Assembly (NCBI GenBank): GCA_963931635.1 | Contig: OZ007034.1 | Location: 868,001 to 932,000 of the forward strand | From: Caccoplasma sp905210875 | GTDB taxonomy: Bacteria > Bacteroidota > Bacteroidia > Bacteroidales > UBA11471 | Length of the DNA: 64,000 nucleotides | Direction: 5' to 3' | In this document: in pieces, positions 8,333 to 18,157 of the stretch | Numbering within the stretch: the first letter of the stretch is position 1 | Layout: each line of letters begins with the position of its first letter | Program-made: the position numbers and the translations under genes | The notes under the pieces: model-generated | The model's database searches: none | What the model saw: the letters and a program-made list of their open reading frames with translations, nothing else | Told to the model about the DNA's origin: nothing

Positions 8333-10117
8333 ATGAAGACTTTTGAAGAATTGGGCGTGTGCCCCGAAATTCTCAAAGCCATTACCGAACTGGGATATGA
8401 GCAACCCATGCCCGTACAGGAAGAAGTCATTCCGCTGCTGCTCCACGAGAAAACCGACATCGTAGCCCTCGCACAGACAGGCACCGGAAAAACCGCCGCC
8501 TTCGGCCTGCCCGTCATACAGCAGACCGACTTGTCGACCGACGCCACCCAGACCCTCATTCTCAGCCCCACCCGCGAACTCTGCCTGCAAATCGCCGGCG
8601 ACCTCAACGACTACTCGGCCTATGTCGAAGGGTTGAAGATACTCCCCGTCTACGGCGGGTCGAGCATCGAAAGCCAGATACGCGCCCTGAAAAAAGGGGT
8701 GCATATCATCGTCGCCACACCGGGCCGGCTCATCGACCTCATCAACCGCGGCATGGTACAACTCGACAAGGTTCACACCGTCATCATGGACGAAGCCGAC
8801 GAAATGCTCGACATGGGTTTTACCGAAAGCATCAACGAAATACTCGCCAAGGTACCCGAAGAGCGTCAGATGCTGCTTTTCTCGGCCACCATGCCACCCG
8901 ACATCGACCGCATCGCCCGCCAATACATGCGCTCACCCCGAGAGATTGTCATCGGCAGTAAAAACGAAGGAGCCCAGAACGTCAAGCACGTCTACTACCT
9001 CGTACACGCCAAAGACAAATATCCGGCACTGAAACGCATCGCCGACTACTACCCCAACATCTACGGCATCATCTTCTGCCGCACCCGCCTCGAAACCCAG
9101 GAAATAGCCGACGCCCTCATCAAGGACGGCTACAATGCCGACTCGCTGCACGGCGACCTCTCGCAACAGCAGCGCGACGCCGTGATGCAGAAGTTCCGCC
9201 TGCACAATCTGCAACTGCTCGTTGCCACCGACGTAGCGGCCCGCGGCCTCGACGTCGACAACCTTACCCACGTCATCAACTACGGACTGCCCGAAGACAT
9301 CGAGACCTACACCCACCGCAGCGGACGCACCGGACGGGCCGGCAAGACAGGTACCTCCATCGCCATCATACACGTCAAGGAGAAACGCCGCATGCGCGAC
9401 ATCGAACGCATCATCGGCAAGAAATTTGAGAAAGGCACCGTACCCACCGGGAAACAGATATGCGAAAAGCAGCTCTACAACTTCATCGACCGCATCGAAA
9501 AGGTCAAGGTCAATGAAGAAGAAATCGCCGCCTACCTGCCTGCCACCCTCAAACGCCTCTCGTGGCTGTCGACCGAAGACCTCGTAAAACGGGTCGTTTC
9601 TCTCGAATTCAACCGGCTCATCGACTATTATGCCGATGCTGCCGACCTCGATATACCCGAAGAAAATACTCCCCGCGAAGGGAAAAGCAAAGAACGCAAC
9701 CGCAGTCGCAACCGCAAAGCCACTCCGGGCTTCACTGCCCTACGCATCAACTTGGGAAAGGCCGACGGCTTCTACCCCAACACCCTCATCGACATGGTCA
9801 ACCGCAACGTGCCCGGACGGGTGGCCATCGGAAAAATCGACATCTTACCCGAATTTTCCCGCTTCGAAGTCGAAGAAAAAGAGTCGCATCGCACCATGGC
9901 TCTGCTCAAAAACATCAATTTCTTTGGCAAGCGCGTGCAGGTAACGACCGACTCTCCCGCGGAACAATCTGACGGTGGCGAAGCAGCAAAAGCACGCATT
10001 CATCGAAAAAAAGAGGAATATACCTCTTCCCGACCCCGCCGCAAAGGATACGCCTTTGACGAGAGGAAAGGAAAAAACAACAACCATTCGGGAAAGAAAG
10101 TGCACAAAAATAAGTAA
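8333..10117 (+). CDS. deaD: ATP-dependent DEAD-box RNA helicase (DeaD/CsdA type)
   Basis: A 594-residue RNA helicase. The Q motif precedes Walker A AQTGTGKT (47-54); PTREL, DEAD (153-156), SAT and HRSGRTGRAG follow. After the two RecA domains comes a basic linker (about 450-465), a DbpA-type RNA-binding domain (about 470-545; GFTALRINLGKADG) and a basic tail. This arrangement is that of the DeaD/CsdA family, which unwinds RNA in ribosome assembly and cold growth. The long leader suggests post-transcriptional control, as known for cold-shock helicases, but no specific element was recognised. Confidence 0.92.
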   Translation: MKTFEELGVCPEILKAITELGYEQPMPVQEEVIPLLLHEKTDIVALAQTGTGKTAAFGLPVIQQTDLSTDATQTLILSPTRELCLQIAGDLNDYSAYVEGLKILPVYGGSSIESQIRALKKGVHIIVATPGRLIDLINRGMVQLDKVHTVIMDEADEMLDMGFTESINEILAKVPEERQMLLFSATMPPDIDRIARQYMRSPREIVIGSKNEGAQNVKHVYYLVHAKDKYPALKRIADYYPNIYGIIFCRTRLETQEIADALIKDGYNADSLHGDLSQQQRDAVMQKFRLHNLQLLVATDVAARGLDVDNLTHVINYGLPEDIETYTHRSGRTGRAGKTGTSIAIIHVKEKRRMRDIERIIGKKFEKGTVPTGKQICEKQLYNFIDRIEKVKVNEEEIAAYLPATLKRLSWLSTEDLVKRVVSLEFNRLIDYYADAADLDIPEENTPREGKSKERNRSRNRKATPGFTALRINLGKADGFYPNTLIDMVNRNVPGRVAIGKIDILPEFSRFEVEEKESHRTMALLKNINFFGKRVQVTTDSPAEQSDGGEAAKARIHRKKEEYTSSRPRRKGYAFDERKGKNNNHSGKKVHKNK

Positions 10118-10147
10118 TTAAGGCTATCGAGGCTGTGAAATATTTTG

Positions 10148-10155
10148 TACTTTTG
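10148..10155 (+). promoter_or_regulatory. -7 element (TACTTTTG) for the GH3-like gene
   Basis: Exact TAnnTTTG 28 bases before the ATG at 10176. Confidence 0.5.
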
Positions 10156-10175
10156 TTTCGCTAAAAAAGCAATCT

Positions 10176-11684
10176 ATGCGATCACCCTCGATACTCAACC
10201 TGTTTTTCGCTCCCCGACAACGCCGCCACGACCAATACGCCACCCACGGCGATGCCATACAGAAAGAGCAACTGCGCTACCTGCTGCACACGGCACGCAA
10301 CACCGAGATAGGCAAACGTTACGACTTCACCGGCATAAAAAGTTATGCCGACTTTGCCTCGCGACTCCCTGTCGTCGACTACGAAGGCATAAAACCCTAT
10401 GTCGACCGGATGCTTCGCGGCGAAAACAACCTGATATGGCCCTCCCGGATAAAATGGTTTGCCAAGTCGTCGGGAACCACCAACGAAAAGAGCAAATTCA
10501 TTCCCGTAAGCGACGAATGTCTCAAAAAGTGCCACTACCAAGGAGGATTCGATGTCGTAGCGACCTACTTCCGCAACTATCCCCACAACAGACTGTTTTT
10601 CGGGAAAAGTCTTATCCTGGGTGGCAGCCACGCCATCAACCCGCTGTCGCCGGGCATCTCCTGCGGTGACCTCTCGGCCATACTGCTGCAAAACACCAGC
10701 ACACTGGTCAACTGCATGCGGGCACCCCGGTTGAAAATCGCCCTCATGAGCGAATGGGAAGCCAAGATAAAAGCCATCGTCAAAGACACGATGCACCGCA
10801 ACATCGTAAGTCTCTCGGGCGTCCCCTCCTGGATGATGACCCTCATCAAGAAGATTCTACAAGAGAGCGGCGCACAGAACCTGTGCGAAGTGTGGCCCCA
10901 CCTCGAAGTCTTCTTCCACGGCGGCATCAGCTTCGAACCCTACCGGCAATACTACAAGGAGCTCATACCCTCCGACGGCATGCACTACGTCGAGACCTAC
11001 AACGCCTCCGAAGGATTCTTCGGCATACAGAACGACCCCGAACACCACGATATGCTGCTGATGCTCGACCTGGGAGTCTTCTTCGAATTTATCCCCCTGA
11101 ACGAGCTCGACAAGGAAAATCCTCGCGTGCTGCCGCTGTGGGAAGTCGAAGAGGGAGGCAACTATGCTCTTGTCATGTCGTCGACCAACGGTCTGTGGCG
11201 CTACCTCATAGGCGACACGGTAAAAATCACTTCGACCCACCCCGTAAAATTCACCATCTCGGGCCGCACCAAGCACTTTATCAACGCCTTCGGCGAAGAA
11301 CTGATGGTGGCCAACGCCGAGAAAGGTCTGGCCAAAGCCTGCGAGATGACCGGCAGCAAGGTGCTCAATTACAGCGCTGCGCCGGTGTTCATGTCGGACA
11401 AGAGCCGCGGACACCATCAATGGCTCATCGAGTTTGAAAAGGCACCCGCCGACCTCGAAGCCTTTGCCGACATACTCGACAAGGCCCTGCAAGAGGTAAA
11501 CTCCGACTACGAAGCCAAACGCTACAAAGACATCTTCCTCGACCGCCTCGAAATCGTCGTGGCCCGGCCCCACCTCTTCGACGACTGGCTGCGCGAAAAA
11601 GGAAAACTGGGCGGACAGCACAAGATACCCCGCCTGAGCAACACCCGCGACCTCATCGAAGAGATGTTGAAAATGAATCATTAA
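10176..11684 (+). CDS. GH3 auxin-responsive-promoter family protein (acyl-adenylate-forming fold)
   Basis: A 502-residue member of the GH3 family, which in plants adenylates a carboxylic acid and conjugates it to an amino acid. The ATP-binding segment SSGTTNEKSKFIPVS (about residues 107-121) and the YNASEGFFGIQ motif are recognisable. Bacterial members are common in Bacteroidetes, with no established role known to me; acyl-amide synthesis is an inference. The metG start lies 30 bases downstream, so the two may share a transcript. Confidence 0.85.
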   Translation: MRSPSILNLFFAPRQRRHDQYATHGDAIQKEQLRYLLHTARNTEIGKRYDFTGIKSYADFASRLPVVDYEGIKPYVDRMLRGENNLIWPSRIKWFAKSSGTTNEKSKFIPVSDECLKKCHYQGGFDVVATYFRNYPHNRLFFGKSLILGGSHAINPLSPGISCGDLSAILLQNTSTLVNCMRAPRLKIALMSEWEAKIKAIVKDTMHRNIVSLSGVPSWMMTLIKKILQESGAQNLCEVWPHLEVFFHGGISFEPYRQYYKELIPSDGMHYVETYNASEGFFGIQNDPEHHDMLLMLDLGVFFEFIPLNELDKENPRVLPLWEVEEGGNYALVMSSTNGLWRYLIGDTVKITSTHPVKFTISGRTKHFINAFGEELMVANAEKGLAKACEMTGSKVLNYSAAPVFMSDKSRGHHQWLIEFEKAPADLEAFADILDKALQEVNSDYEAKRYKDIFLDRLEIVVARPHLFDDWLREKGKLGGQHKIPRLSNTRDLIEEMLKMNH

Positions 11685-11714
11685 TAACCTTTCCTCATAA
11701 GATTGAAACTGCCA

Positions 11715-13754
11715 ATGGAAAAGAATTTCAAACGAATACTCGTAACCACCGCTTTGCCTTATGCCAACGGTCCGGTACACATCGGACACCTGGCCGGCGT
11801 GTATGTACCCGCCGACATCTATACCCGCTACCAACGGCTCAAAGGCCGCGACGTCATACTCATCGGAGGCTCCGACGAGCACGGTGTACCCATCACCCTG
11901 AAAGCCCGCAAAGAGGGTGTTAGCCCGCAAGATATCGTAGACCGCTACCACACGATTATCAAAAAATCGTTTGAAGAATTCGGCATTTCGTTCGACATCT
12001 ATTCGCGTACCACGTCGAAAATCCATGAGAAAATGGCGTCGGACTTCTTCCGTACCCTCTACGATAAAGGCGTCTTCATCGAAAAAGAGAGCGAACAATA
12101 TTACGACGAAGAGGCCGGCCAGTTCCTTGCCGACCGCTACATAACCGGCACCTGCCCCCACTGCAAGAACGAACACGCCTACGGCGACCAATGCGAAGCC
12201 TGCGGCACATCGCTCAATGCCACCGACCTCATCAATCCCAAATCGACCATCAGCGGCAGCCGCCCCGTACTGCGCAAGACCAAGCACTGGTACCTCCCCC
12301 TCGACCGCTACGAAGGCTTCCTGCGCGAATGGATACTTGAAGGCCACAAAGAGTGGAAACCCAACGTCTACGGGCAGTGCAAATCGTGGCTCGACATGGG
12401 TCTGCAACCCCGCGCCGTGAGCCGCGACCTCGACTGGGGCGTACCCGTACCCGTCGAAGGGGCCGAAGGCAAGGTGCTCTACGTATGGTTCGATGCCCCC
12501 ATTGGATACATCTCCAACACCAAGGAGCTGCTGCCCGACACTTGGGAACGCTACTGGAAAGACCCAGAAACCAAACTCGTGCATTTCATCGGGAAAGACA
12601 ACATCGTATTCCACTGCATCGTATTCCCCGTCATGCTCAAAGCCGAAGGCAGCTATATCCTGCCCGAGAACGTGCCGGCCAACGAATTCCTCAACCTCGA
12701 AGGCGACAAGATATCGACCTCGCGCAACTGGGCCGTGTGGCTGCACGAATACCTCAAAGAACTTCCCGGCAAACAGGACGTGCTGCGCTACGTGCTCACG
12801 GCCAACGCCCCCGAGACCAAAGACAACGACTTTACCTGGAAAGACTTCCAGGCCCGCAACAACAACGAACTCGTGGCCATACTGGGTAACTTCATCAACC
12901 GCTCCCTGGTACTCACCCACAAGTATTTCGGAGGAAAAATACCCGCCTGTGGTGAACTCACCGACTACGACCGCGACACGCTGCGCGAATTTTCAGACGT
13001 GAAGACCCGACTCGAAAACAGCATCGAAAACTACCGCTTCCGCGACGCACTGAAAGAGGCCATGAACCTGGCCCGCATAGGCAACAAGTACCTGGCCGAC
13101 ACCGAGCCCTGGAAACTCGCCAAGAGCGACATGCCCCGCGTGGCAACGATACTCCACCTTGCCCTGCAAATCTCGGCCAACCTGGCCATCGCCTTCGAGC
13201 CCTTCCTGCCCTTCTCGGCCGCCAAGTTACGCACCATGCTGGGACTTGCAACCATCGACTGGGACATGCTGGGCCGCACCGACATTCTTGCAACCGGCAG
13301 CCAACTGGCGCAACCCGAACTGCTTTTCGAGAAAATCGACGACAGCGTTATCGAGGCCCAAATCAAGAAACTGCACGACACGAAGATTGCCAACGAAAAG
13401 GCCAACCATGTAACCGAGCCCATCGCCCCGACCATCGAATTCGACGACTTTACCAAACTCGACATCCGCGTGGGCAAGGTACTCGAATGCCAGAAGGTTC
13501 CCAAAGCCGACAAGCTCCTGCAATTCAAAATCGACGACGGGCTGGGCGGCCGCACCATCGTATCGGGCATCGCCAAGCACTACAACCCCGAAGATCTCGT
13601 AGGCAAGCAGGTGTGCTTCATCGCCAACCTTGCTCCCCGCAAGCTCAAAGGCATCGAATCGCAAGGCATGATACTCTCGGCCGAAGATGCCGACGGTCGC
13701 CTCGTGGTCATCTCGCCGCAAGACGACGTAACGGCCGGTTCGTGCGTAAAATAA
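11715..13754 (+). CDS. metG: Methionyl-tRNA synthetase
   Basis: A 679-residue class I synthetase that charges tRNA-Met. The HIGH motif is HIGH at 22-25, the zinc knuckle is C-P-H-C...C-E-A-C, and the KMSKS-type loop reads KISTS (332-336). The C-terminal 100 residues (DIRVGKVLECQKVPKADKLL) are the EMAP-II/Trbp111-like tRNA-binding domain that dimerises the enzyme. The ATG at 11715 is preferred over an in-frame TTG twelve bases upstream because it gives the usual N-terminus. Confidence 0.95.
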   Translation: MEKNFKRILVTTALPYANGPVHIGHLAGVYVPADIYTRYQRLKGRDVILIGGSDEHGVPITLKARKEGVSPQDIVDRYHTIIKKSFEEFGISFDIYSRTTSKIHEKMASDFFRTLYDKGVFIEKESEQYYDEEAGQFLADRYITGTCPHCKNEHAYGDQCEACGTSLNATDLINPKSTISGSRPVLRKTKHWYLPLDRYEGFLREWILEGHKEWKPNVYGQCKSWLDMGLQPRAVSRDLDWGVPVPVEGAEGKVLYVWFDAPIGYISNTKELLPDTWERYWKDPETKLVHFIGKDNIVFHCIVFPVMLKAEGSYILPENVPANEFLNLEGDKISTSRNWAVWLHEYLKELPGKQDVLRYVLTANAPETKDNDFTWKDFQARNNNELVAILGNFINRSLVLTHKYFGGKIPACGELTDYDRDTLREFSDVKTRLENSIENYRFRDALKEAMNLARIGNKYLADTEPWKLAKSDMPRVATILHLALQISANLAIAFEPFLPFSAAKLRTMLGLATIDWDMLGRTDILATGSQLAQPELLFEKIDDSVIEAQIKKLHDTKIANEKANHVTEPIAPTIEFDDFTKLDIRVGKVLECQKVPKADKLLQFKIDDGLGGRTIVSGIAKHYNPEDLVGKQVCFIANLAPRKLKGIESQGMILSAEDADGRLVVISPQDDVTAGSCVK

Positions 13755-13767
13755 TTCTCTCCATCAC

Positions 13768-13802
13768 TCCACCTCGGCCTCACCGCCGGGGTGGACTTTT
13801 TT
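13768..13802 (+). terminator. Rho-independent terminator after metG
   Basis: A 10-bp stem (13768-13777 with 13786-13795, one G-T pair) with an 8-base loop is followed by CTTTTTT. It ends only ten bases before the next start codon. Confidence 0.75.
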
Positions 13803-13812
13803 CCCGACTCCC

Positions 13813-15282
13813 ATGCCCGATTCCCTCAAAAAAAGAACCCTCAACGCCCTTGTTTGGAGTTTTGTCGACAAATGCGGGCAGCAGCTTCTCTATTTTGTAT
13901 CGGGTATCATACTCGCCAATCTTCTCTCGCCCGAAGATTACGGCCAAATAGGCGTTCTCACGCTCTTTATCACCCTCTCGGGTATTCTGGTCGACAGCGG
14001 CTTCGGATCGGCCCTTATTCGCAAAAAAAACGCCACTGAGACCGATTACAGCACGATATTCTACTTCAACCTCGGCATCAGCCTGCTCTTTTACCTCATA
14101 CTCTTCGCGGCGGCCCCGCTCATTGCCGACTTCTTCGAGATACCCGGTCTCACCCCCGTGGCCCGCGTACTGTTCCTGTCGATACTCTTCCAGGGATTCT
14201 CTCTCATACAGCAGGTGCGGCTCACCAAGCACATCGCCTTCACCCACCTGGCCCGCATCAACATCGTCGCCATACTGCTGGGCTCGACAGCCGCCATCGC
14301 ATACGCCTGGCAGGGAGGCGGCGTGTGGGCACTGGTCGTGCAGCAACTGCTCATTGCCCTGCTCCGCACAGTACTGCTGTGGGCCTACGGGCACTGGCGC
14401 CCCCGGGCCCGTTTCAGCCTCAGGTCGATACGCGAATTTCTCTCTTACAGCAGCCACCTCATCGGTACCGGCGTACTCAACGCCATCTACAACAACCTCT
14501 ACCCCATGCTCATCGGCAAGGGGTACAGCACGGCATCGGTAGGCTTCTACACCCAGGCTCACCGCTTCCAGGAGATACCCTCATCGCTGGTGGCCACCAT
14601 ATTCCGCAGCGTGGCATTCCCGGTGCTCTCGACCATCAACGACGAGCCCGACCGCATGATACGCATCTTCGGCAAATACATCCGCACGATTTCATTCTTC
14701 ATCTTCCCGGTCATGACCCTCTTCATCGTCATTGCCGAGCCCCTCGTACTGGTGCTGTTCTCGGAGAAGTGGGCCGCCTCCATTCCCTACCTGCAACGGT
14801 TGTGTATCGCCGGCGCCTTCTCGCCCTTCATCATTCTCTACTACGACCTGTTCAACACGATAGGCCGCTCCGACATCAACCTGAAAACCGAAATCGTGAA
14901 GAAAATACTTCTCACGGCCGGCATATTCTTCTGCTTTGGGCAGGGCATCATCGCCCTCATCTGGCTGTGGGTGGCCTACACGCTGGCCTCCCTGCTGGCC
15001 TCGATGCTGCTGGGACAGGCGTTTACCTCCTACCGAGCCGCACGCTTCGTGCGCGACATCACACCGTGCCTGCTGCTTTCGGCTGCCGCAGGCGTGGCAG
15101 CCTGGGGGGTCTACGGCTGCTGCCCCACGCTGACGCTGCGCCTTGTCGTGCCGCTGGCCGCTTTTGTCGTCTTCTATCTGCTGGGCACATACCTGGCCCG
15201 CGTCGAGATATGGAAAGAGTTTTTCAGGTGGAAAGACGAACGCCGCCTGTCGAGAGATTCCCGCAACACCCCTCAACCCTAA
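13813..15282 (+). CDS. Polysaccharide flippase (Wzx/RfbX-type, MOP superfamily)
   Basis: A 489-residue polytopic protein with about 12-14 hydrophobic segments and the N-terminal pattern LVWSFVDKCGQQLLYFVSGIILANLLSPEDYG typical of oligosaccharide flippases of the MOP superfamily. It should move lipid-linked glycans across the inner membrane. A family 2 glycosyltransferase starts four bases later, so the pair likely serves an exopolysaccharide, O-antigen or glycoprotein glycan. No wider polysaccharide cluster is present around it. Confidence 0.85.
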   Translation: MPDSLKKRTLNALVWSFVDKCGQQLLYFVSGIILANLLSPEDYGQIGVLTLFITLSGILVDSGFGSALIRKKNATETDYSTIFYFNLGISLLFYLILFAAAPLIADFFEIPGLTPVARVLFLSILFQGFSLIQQVRLTKHIAFTHLARINIVAILLGSTAAIAYAWQGGGVWALVVQQLLIALLRTVLLWAYGHWRPRARFSLRSIREFLSYSSHLIGTGVLNAIYNNLYPMLIGKGYSTASVGFYTQAHRFQEIPSSLVATIFRSVAFPVLSTINDEPDRMIRIFGKYIRTISFFIFPVMTLFIVIAEPLVLVLFSEKWAASIPYLQRLCIAGAFSPFIILYYDLFNTIGRSDINLKTEIVKKILLTAGIFFCFGQGIIALIWLWVAYTLASLLASMLLGQAFTSYRAARFVRDITPCLLLSAAAGVAAWGVYGCCPTLTLRLVVPLAAFVVFYLLGTYLARVEIWKEFFRWKDERRLSRDSRNTPQP

Positions 15283-15286
15283 AAGC

Positions 15287-16036
15287 ATGAAAACACCGCT
15301 TTTCTCGATTATTACGATTACCTTCAATGCCGCCTCGACGGTGAGACCCACCCTCGAATCGGTCGCCGCACAATCCTGCAAGGAGTATGAATACCTTCTC
15401 ATCGACGGAGCCTCCCGCGATGCGACGGTAGAGATAGCCCGGCAATACCCCTGTGTGTCGCACATCGTGAGCGAACCCGACAACGGGCTCTACGACGCCA
15501 TGAACAAAGGCATCGCTGCTGCCCACGGCGACTATCTTATCTTCCTCAATGCGGGCGACAGCCTACATGAGCCCGACACCTTGCAGAAAATAGCCGATTT
15601 CATCGGGAAAAGCCGCCCCGACATCATCTACGGCGAGACGGCCATCGTCGACAGCGAGCGTCGCTTCATCTCCATGAGAAGGCTCAAAGCGCCCGAAAAA
15701 CTTACGTGGAAAAGTTTCCGCATGGGCATGCTGGTGTGCCACCAGGCCTTTATCGTGCGCCGGCAATTGGCTCCGCTCTACGACCTGACCTACCGTTTCT
15801 CAGGCGACTTCGACTGGTGTATCCGCTGCCTGAAAAGCGCCCACACCGTCGCCAACACCCACCTCACTCTCATCGACTACCTCAACGAAGGGGTAACCAC
15901 CCGCAACCACAAGGCCTCGCTCAAAGAGCGCTATCGCATTATGGTGAAATACTACGGCCGCGTGCCGGTCGTGCTGCTGCACCTGTGGTTTGCCGTGCGC
16001 TACTACACCACCCGCCTGCTGGGCCGGCAGGTCTGA
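15287..16036 (+). CDS. Family 2 glycosyltransferase
   Basis: A 249-residue GT-A fold enzyme. The ATG at 15287 gives MKTPLFSIITITFNAA, the standard N-terminal strand. Motifs visible are LLIDGASRDATVEIA, SEPDNGLYDAMNKGI and the metal-site region FLNAGD. The flippase stop precedes the start by four bases, so the two are coupled. The closest general resemblance is to WcaA-like transferases; donor and acceptor are not predictable. Confidence 0.88.
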   Translation: MKTPLFSIITITFNAASTVRPTLESVAAQSCKEYEYLLIDGASRDATVEIARQYPCVSHIVSEPDNGLYDAMNKGIAAAHGDYLIFLNAGDSLHEPDTLQKIADFIGKSRPDIIYGETAIVDSERRFISMRRLKAPEKLTWKSFRMGMLVCHQAFIVRRQLAPLYDLTYRFSGDFDWCIRCLKSAHTVANTHLTLIDYLNEGVTTRNHKASLKERYRIMVKYYGRVPVVLLHLWFAVRYYTTRLLGRQV

Positions 16037-16247
16037 ACCATTGAAAACGGAACGGGCCGAGACAGGCCTGCATGCGATGCCCCACACCCCCAGGAGAAAG
16101 GGCGTTGAAACGGCCACCTGCCGAGAGGCAGGCAAAGAAAAAATGTGAAAAACAGAGAAAAAGAGCCTTGGAAAGGGTGGATAATAAGACAGGGAAAAAA
16201 CTCACAAACTATCATTGGGAGAGCTGCCGGGCGGGCGGAAAAGCCGC

Positions 16248-16979
16248 TCAGTCGCGCCGCATATAACGGGCACGCTCGTCGGGCGAGAAACGCTCCACGG
16301 CGTAGCGCAACATGGTGCGTGGCATGCGCCGGCAACGGCTTTCCAGGAAAGACTCCAACCGCTTTTTATCGCGCTTGCCCACCTCGCGGAGCATCCAGCC
16401 CACAGCCTTGTGTATGAGGTCGTGCGGGTGGGTAAGCAGGCGGTCGGCCAGCCGCAGGGTATCGTCGAACTCACCGCGGCGGATAAAGGCCCACGTCGAG
16501 ACGATGGCAATGCGCTGTTCCCACAGCGAAGTGCTGCCGGCCAGGCGGTCGAGCAGCGAACGGTCGCGCGAGAGCAGGAAGGTGCCTATGATTTCATAGG
16601 CCGACAGGTCGACCAGATCCCAGTTGTTGATACCGTCGGTGTGGGCCAGATAGTGCGCGACAATCTCCTCACGGCACGCCTCGTCGCCCCGGGCAAACTG
16701 CTGTGTCCACAGAATCAGCGCCAGCAGACGGCACTCATGCACAGGGTCGGCCAGCAGCGGCAACACCTCGGAGGGTGTCAGTTCCCGAAAGAATAGCCTG
16801 GCCGTTTTGCGCACGTCGGGTACCCGCACACCGATAAAACGGTCGCCCTCGCCATAGTCGCCCCGGCCGGTCTTGAAAAAGCGGGCGGCCGTCACGGCAT
16901 AATCGGCCGAAGCCTGGGCAAAGAGCGCCTCACGCGCCCGGGCAGCTGCCGGCGAGAGGCTGTATTGCTGCGTATCCAT
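16248..16979 (-). CDS. DNA alkylation repair protein (AlkD-like HEAT-repeat glycosylase)
   Basis: A 243-residue all-helical protein with the AlkD signature GVRVPDVRK, WDLVDLSAYEI and WEQRIAIVSTWAFI.RG, followed by the HKAVGWMLREVGKRD helix pair. The family removes N3- and N7-alkylated purines using stacked HEAT-like repeats. It starts 12 bases after the stop of the 2-hydroxyacid dehydrogenase gene, so the two form a minus-strand operon. Confidence 0.88.
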   Translation of the reverse strand: MDTQQYSLSPAAARAREALFAQASADYAVTAARFFKTGRGDYGEGDRFIGVRVPDVRKTARLFFRELTPSEVLPLLADPVHECRLLALILWTQQFARGDEACREEIVAHYLAHTDGINNWDLVDLSAYEIIGTFLLSRDRSLLDRLAGSTSLWEQRIAIVSTWAFIRRGEFDDTLRLADRLLTHPHDLIHKAVGWMLREVGKRDKKRLESFLESRCRRMPRTMLRYAVERFSPDERARYMRRD

Positions 16980-16991
16980 CGGAGAAAAACA

Positions 16992-17960
16992 TTATATGAG
17001 ATTGACCATATCGATGGGGCCACCCTCGAAAAAGTTGATAATGTTGCGCGAGACATGCGCTGCCATTTCGTGGCGTATCTCGACGGTCTGCGTACCGGTG
17101 TGTGGCGTCATCACCACATTGTCGAGGCAGGTAAGCTCGGGAATGGGATAGTTGCCATGCTCAAAGACATCAAGGCCGGCGGCCCATATCACCCCGGTGC
17201 GCAACGCCTCGGCCAGTGCCTGCTCGTCGACAAGGGGCCCGCGCGCCGTGTTGATGAGAATGGCGGTGGGTTTCATCTTACGCAGCGCCTCGGCATCGAT
17301 GAGATGATAGGTATCGGTGTTGTGGGGTGCATTGAGCGAGACAACATCGGCCGTGCGCAACAGCTGGTCGAGAGAGAGATAGACGGCCTCATACTGCTGC
17401 TCCACTTCGGGAGCAAGGCGGTGGCGGTTGTGATAGACAATCTTCATGCCGGCCGCCCGGGCACGGCGAGCCAGCGCCCGGCCTATGCGGCCCATACCCA
17501 CAATACCCAGGGTGGCACCGTAGAGCGAATGGCCCAGGTTGGCCAGCAGCTCCACCTTCACCGAGCCGGGAATACGCAAGCGGCGGTCGAGCTCGGAGAT
17601 GCGCCGGCTGGCAGCCAGGAGAAGCCCCATGGCCTGGTCGGCGGTGGGCTCGGTCACGGGGTCGGGCGTGTTGGTAACCTGTATGCCTTTGAGGGTGGCA
17701 TAGGGTATGTCGATATTGTCGTAGCCGACGGCATAGTTCGAGACGATTTTCAGTTTCGGGGCCGCATCCATGAGCTGCCGGTCGACGGGGAAGTTGTACA
17801 TCGACTGCAAGGCATCGTAGTCGGCAATCACCCGCAACACCTCGTCGTAGGTGAACGACTCTACCCCCTCGGGCGGGAACGTTACGTCGTACTTCTGCAT
17901 GAGTTCGGCATAGCCGTCGCGCCACATATTGTAAGTAACCAGTACTTTTTTCTTTTCCAT
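16992..17960 (-). CDS. D-isomer-specific 2-hydroxyacid dehydrogenase (glyoxylate/hydroxypyruvate reductase-like)
   Basis: A 322-residue NAD(P)-dependent reductase. The Rossmann motif GIVGMGRIG (152-160) and the catalytic triad Arg240 (INTARG), Glu267 (GLDVFEHG) and His287 (TPHTG) are all present. The nucleotide-specificity loop reads YHNRHR (176-181), whose basic residues fit NADPH use, as in glyoxylate/2-ketogluconate reductases. The substrate is an inference. The AlkD-like gene follows in the same operon. Confidence 0.88.
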   Translation of the reverse strand: MEKKKVLVTYNMWRDGYAELMQKYDVTFPPEGVESFTYDEVLRVIADYDALQSMYNFPVDRQLMDAAPKLKIVSNYAVGYDNIDIPYATLKGIQVTNTPDPVTEPTADQAMGLLLAASRRISELDRRLRIPGSVKVELLANLGHSLYGATLGIVGMGRIGRALARRARAAGMKIVYHNRHRLAPEVEQQYEAVYLSLDQLLRTADVVSLNAPHNTDTYHLIDAEALRKMKPTAILINTARGPLVDEQALAEALRTGVIWAAGLDVFEHGNYPIPELTCLDNVVMTPHTGTQTVEIRHEMAAHVSRNIINFFEGGPIDMVNLI

Positions 17961-17977
17961 TGTCTTGAATTTTGGTA

Positions 17978-17985
17978 CAAAAATA
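17978..17985 (-). promoter_or_regulatory. -7 element (TATTTTTG) for the dehydrogenase-alkD operon
   Basis: Minus-strand TATTTTTG, 18 bases before the ATG; the leader would be about 10-11 bases. Confidence 0.45.
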
Positions 17986-18120
17986 GCGATTTTTTATTCC
18001 CGATGAAAGGCGGTCGGCTTTTTTACCGACATTCGGCCGTCACGAGAGGAAGAGCGGCTAACCTTTTGACAGGCCGCAAGGTTTTAGCCGTTTTTCTTTC
18101 GGACAATCGGGTAAAAAATC

Positions 18121-18128
18121 TATTTTTG
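18121..18128 (+). promoter_or_regulatory. -7 element (TATTTTTG) for the spmAB-like gene
   Basis: TATTTTTG 30 bases before the ATG, with TTTC (18097-18100) 20 bases upstream as a -33-like element. Confidence 0.55.
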
Positions 18129-18157
18129 CAGAAACTACCGAAAAAAATCATCGAGTC

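Noticed and set aside
10857..12920. A 687-codon minus-strand open frame opposite the GH3-like and metG genes
   Set aside because: Same kind of shadow frame; no motifs, no promoter, and both genes on the other strand are certain.
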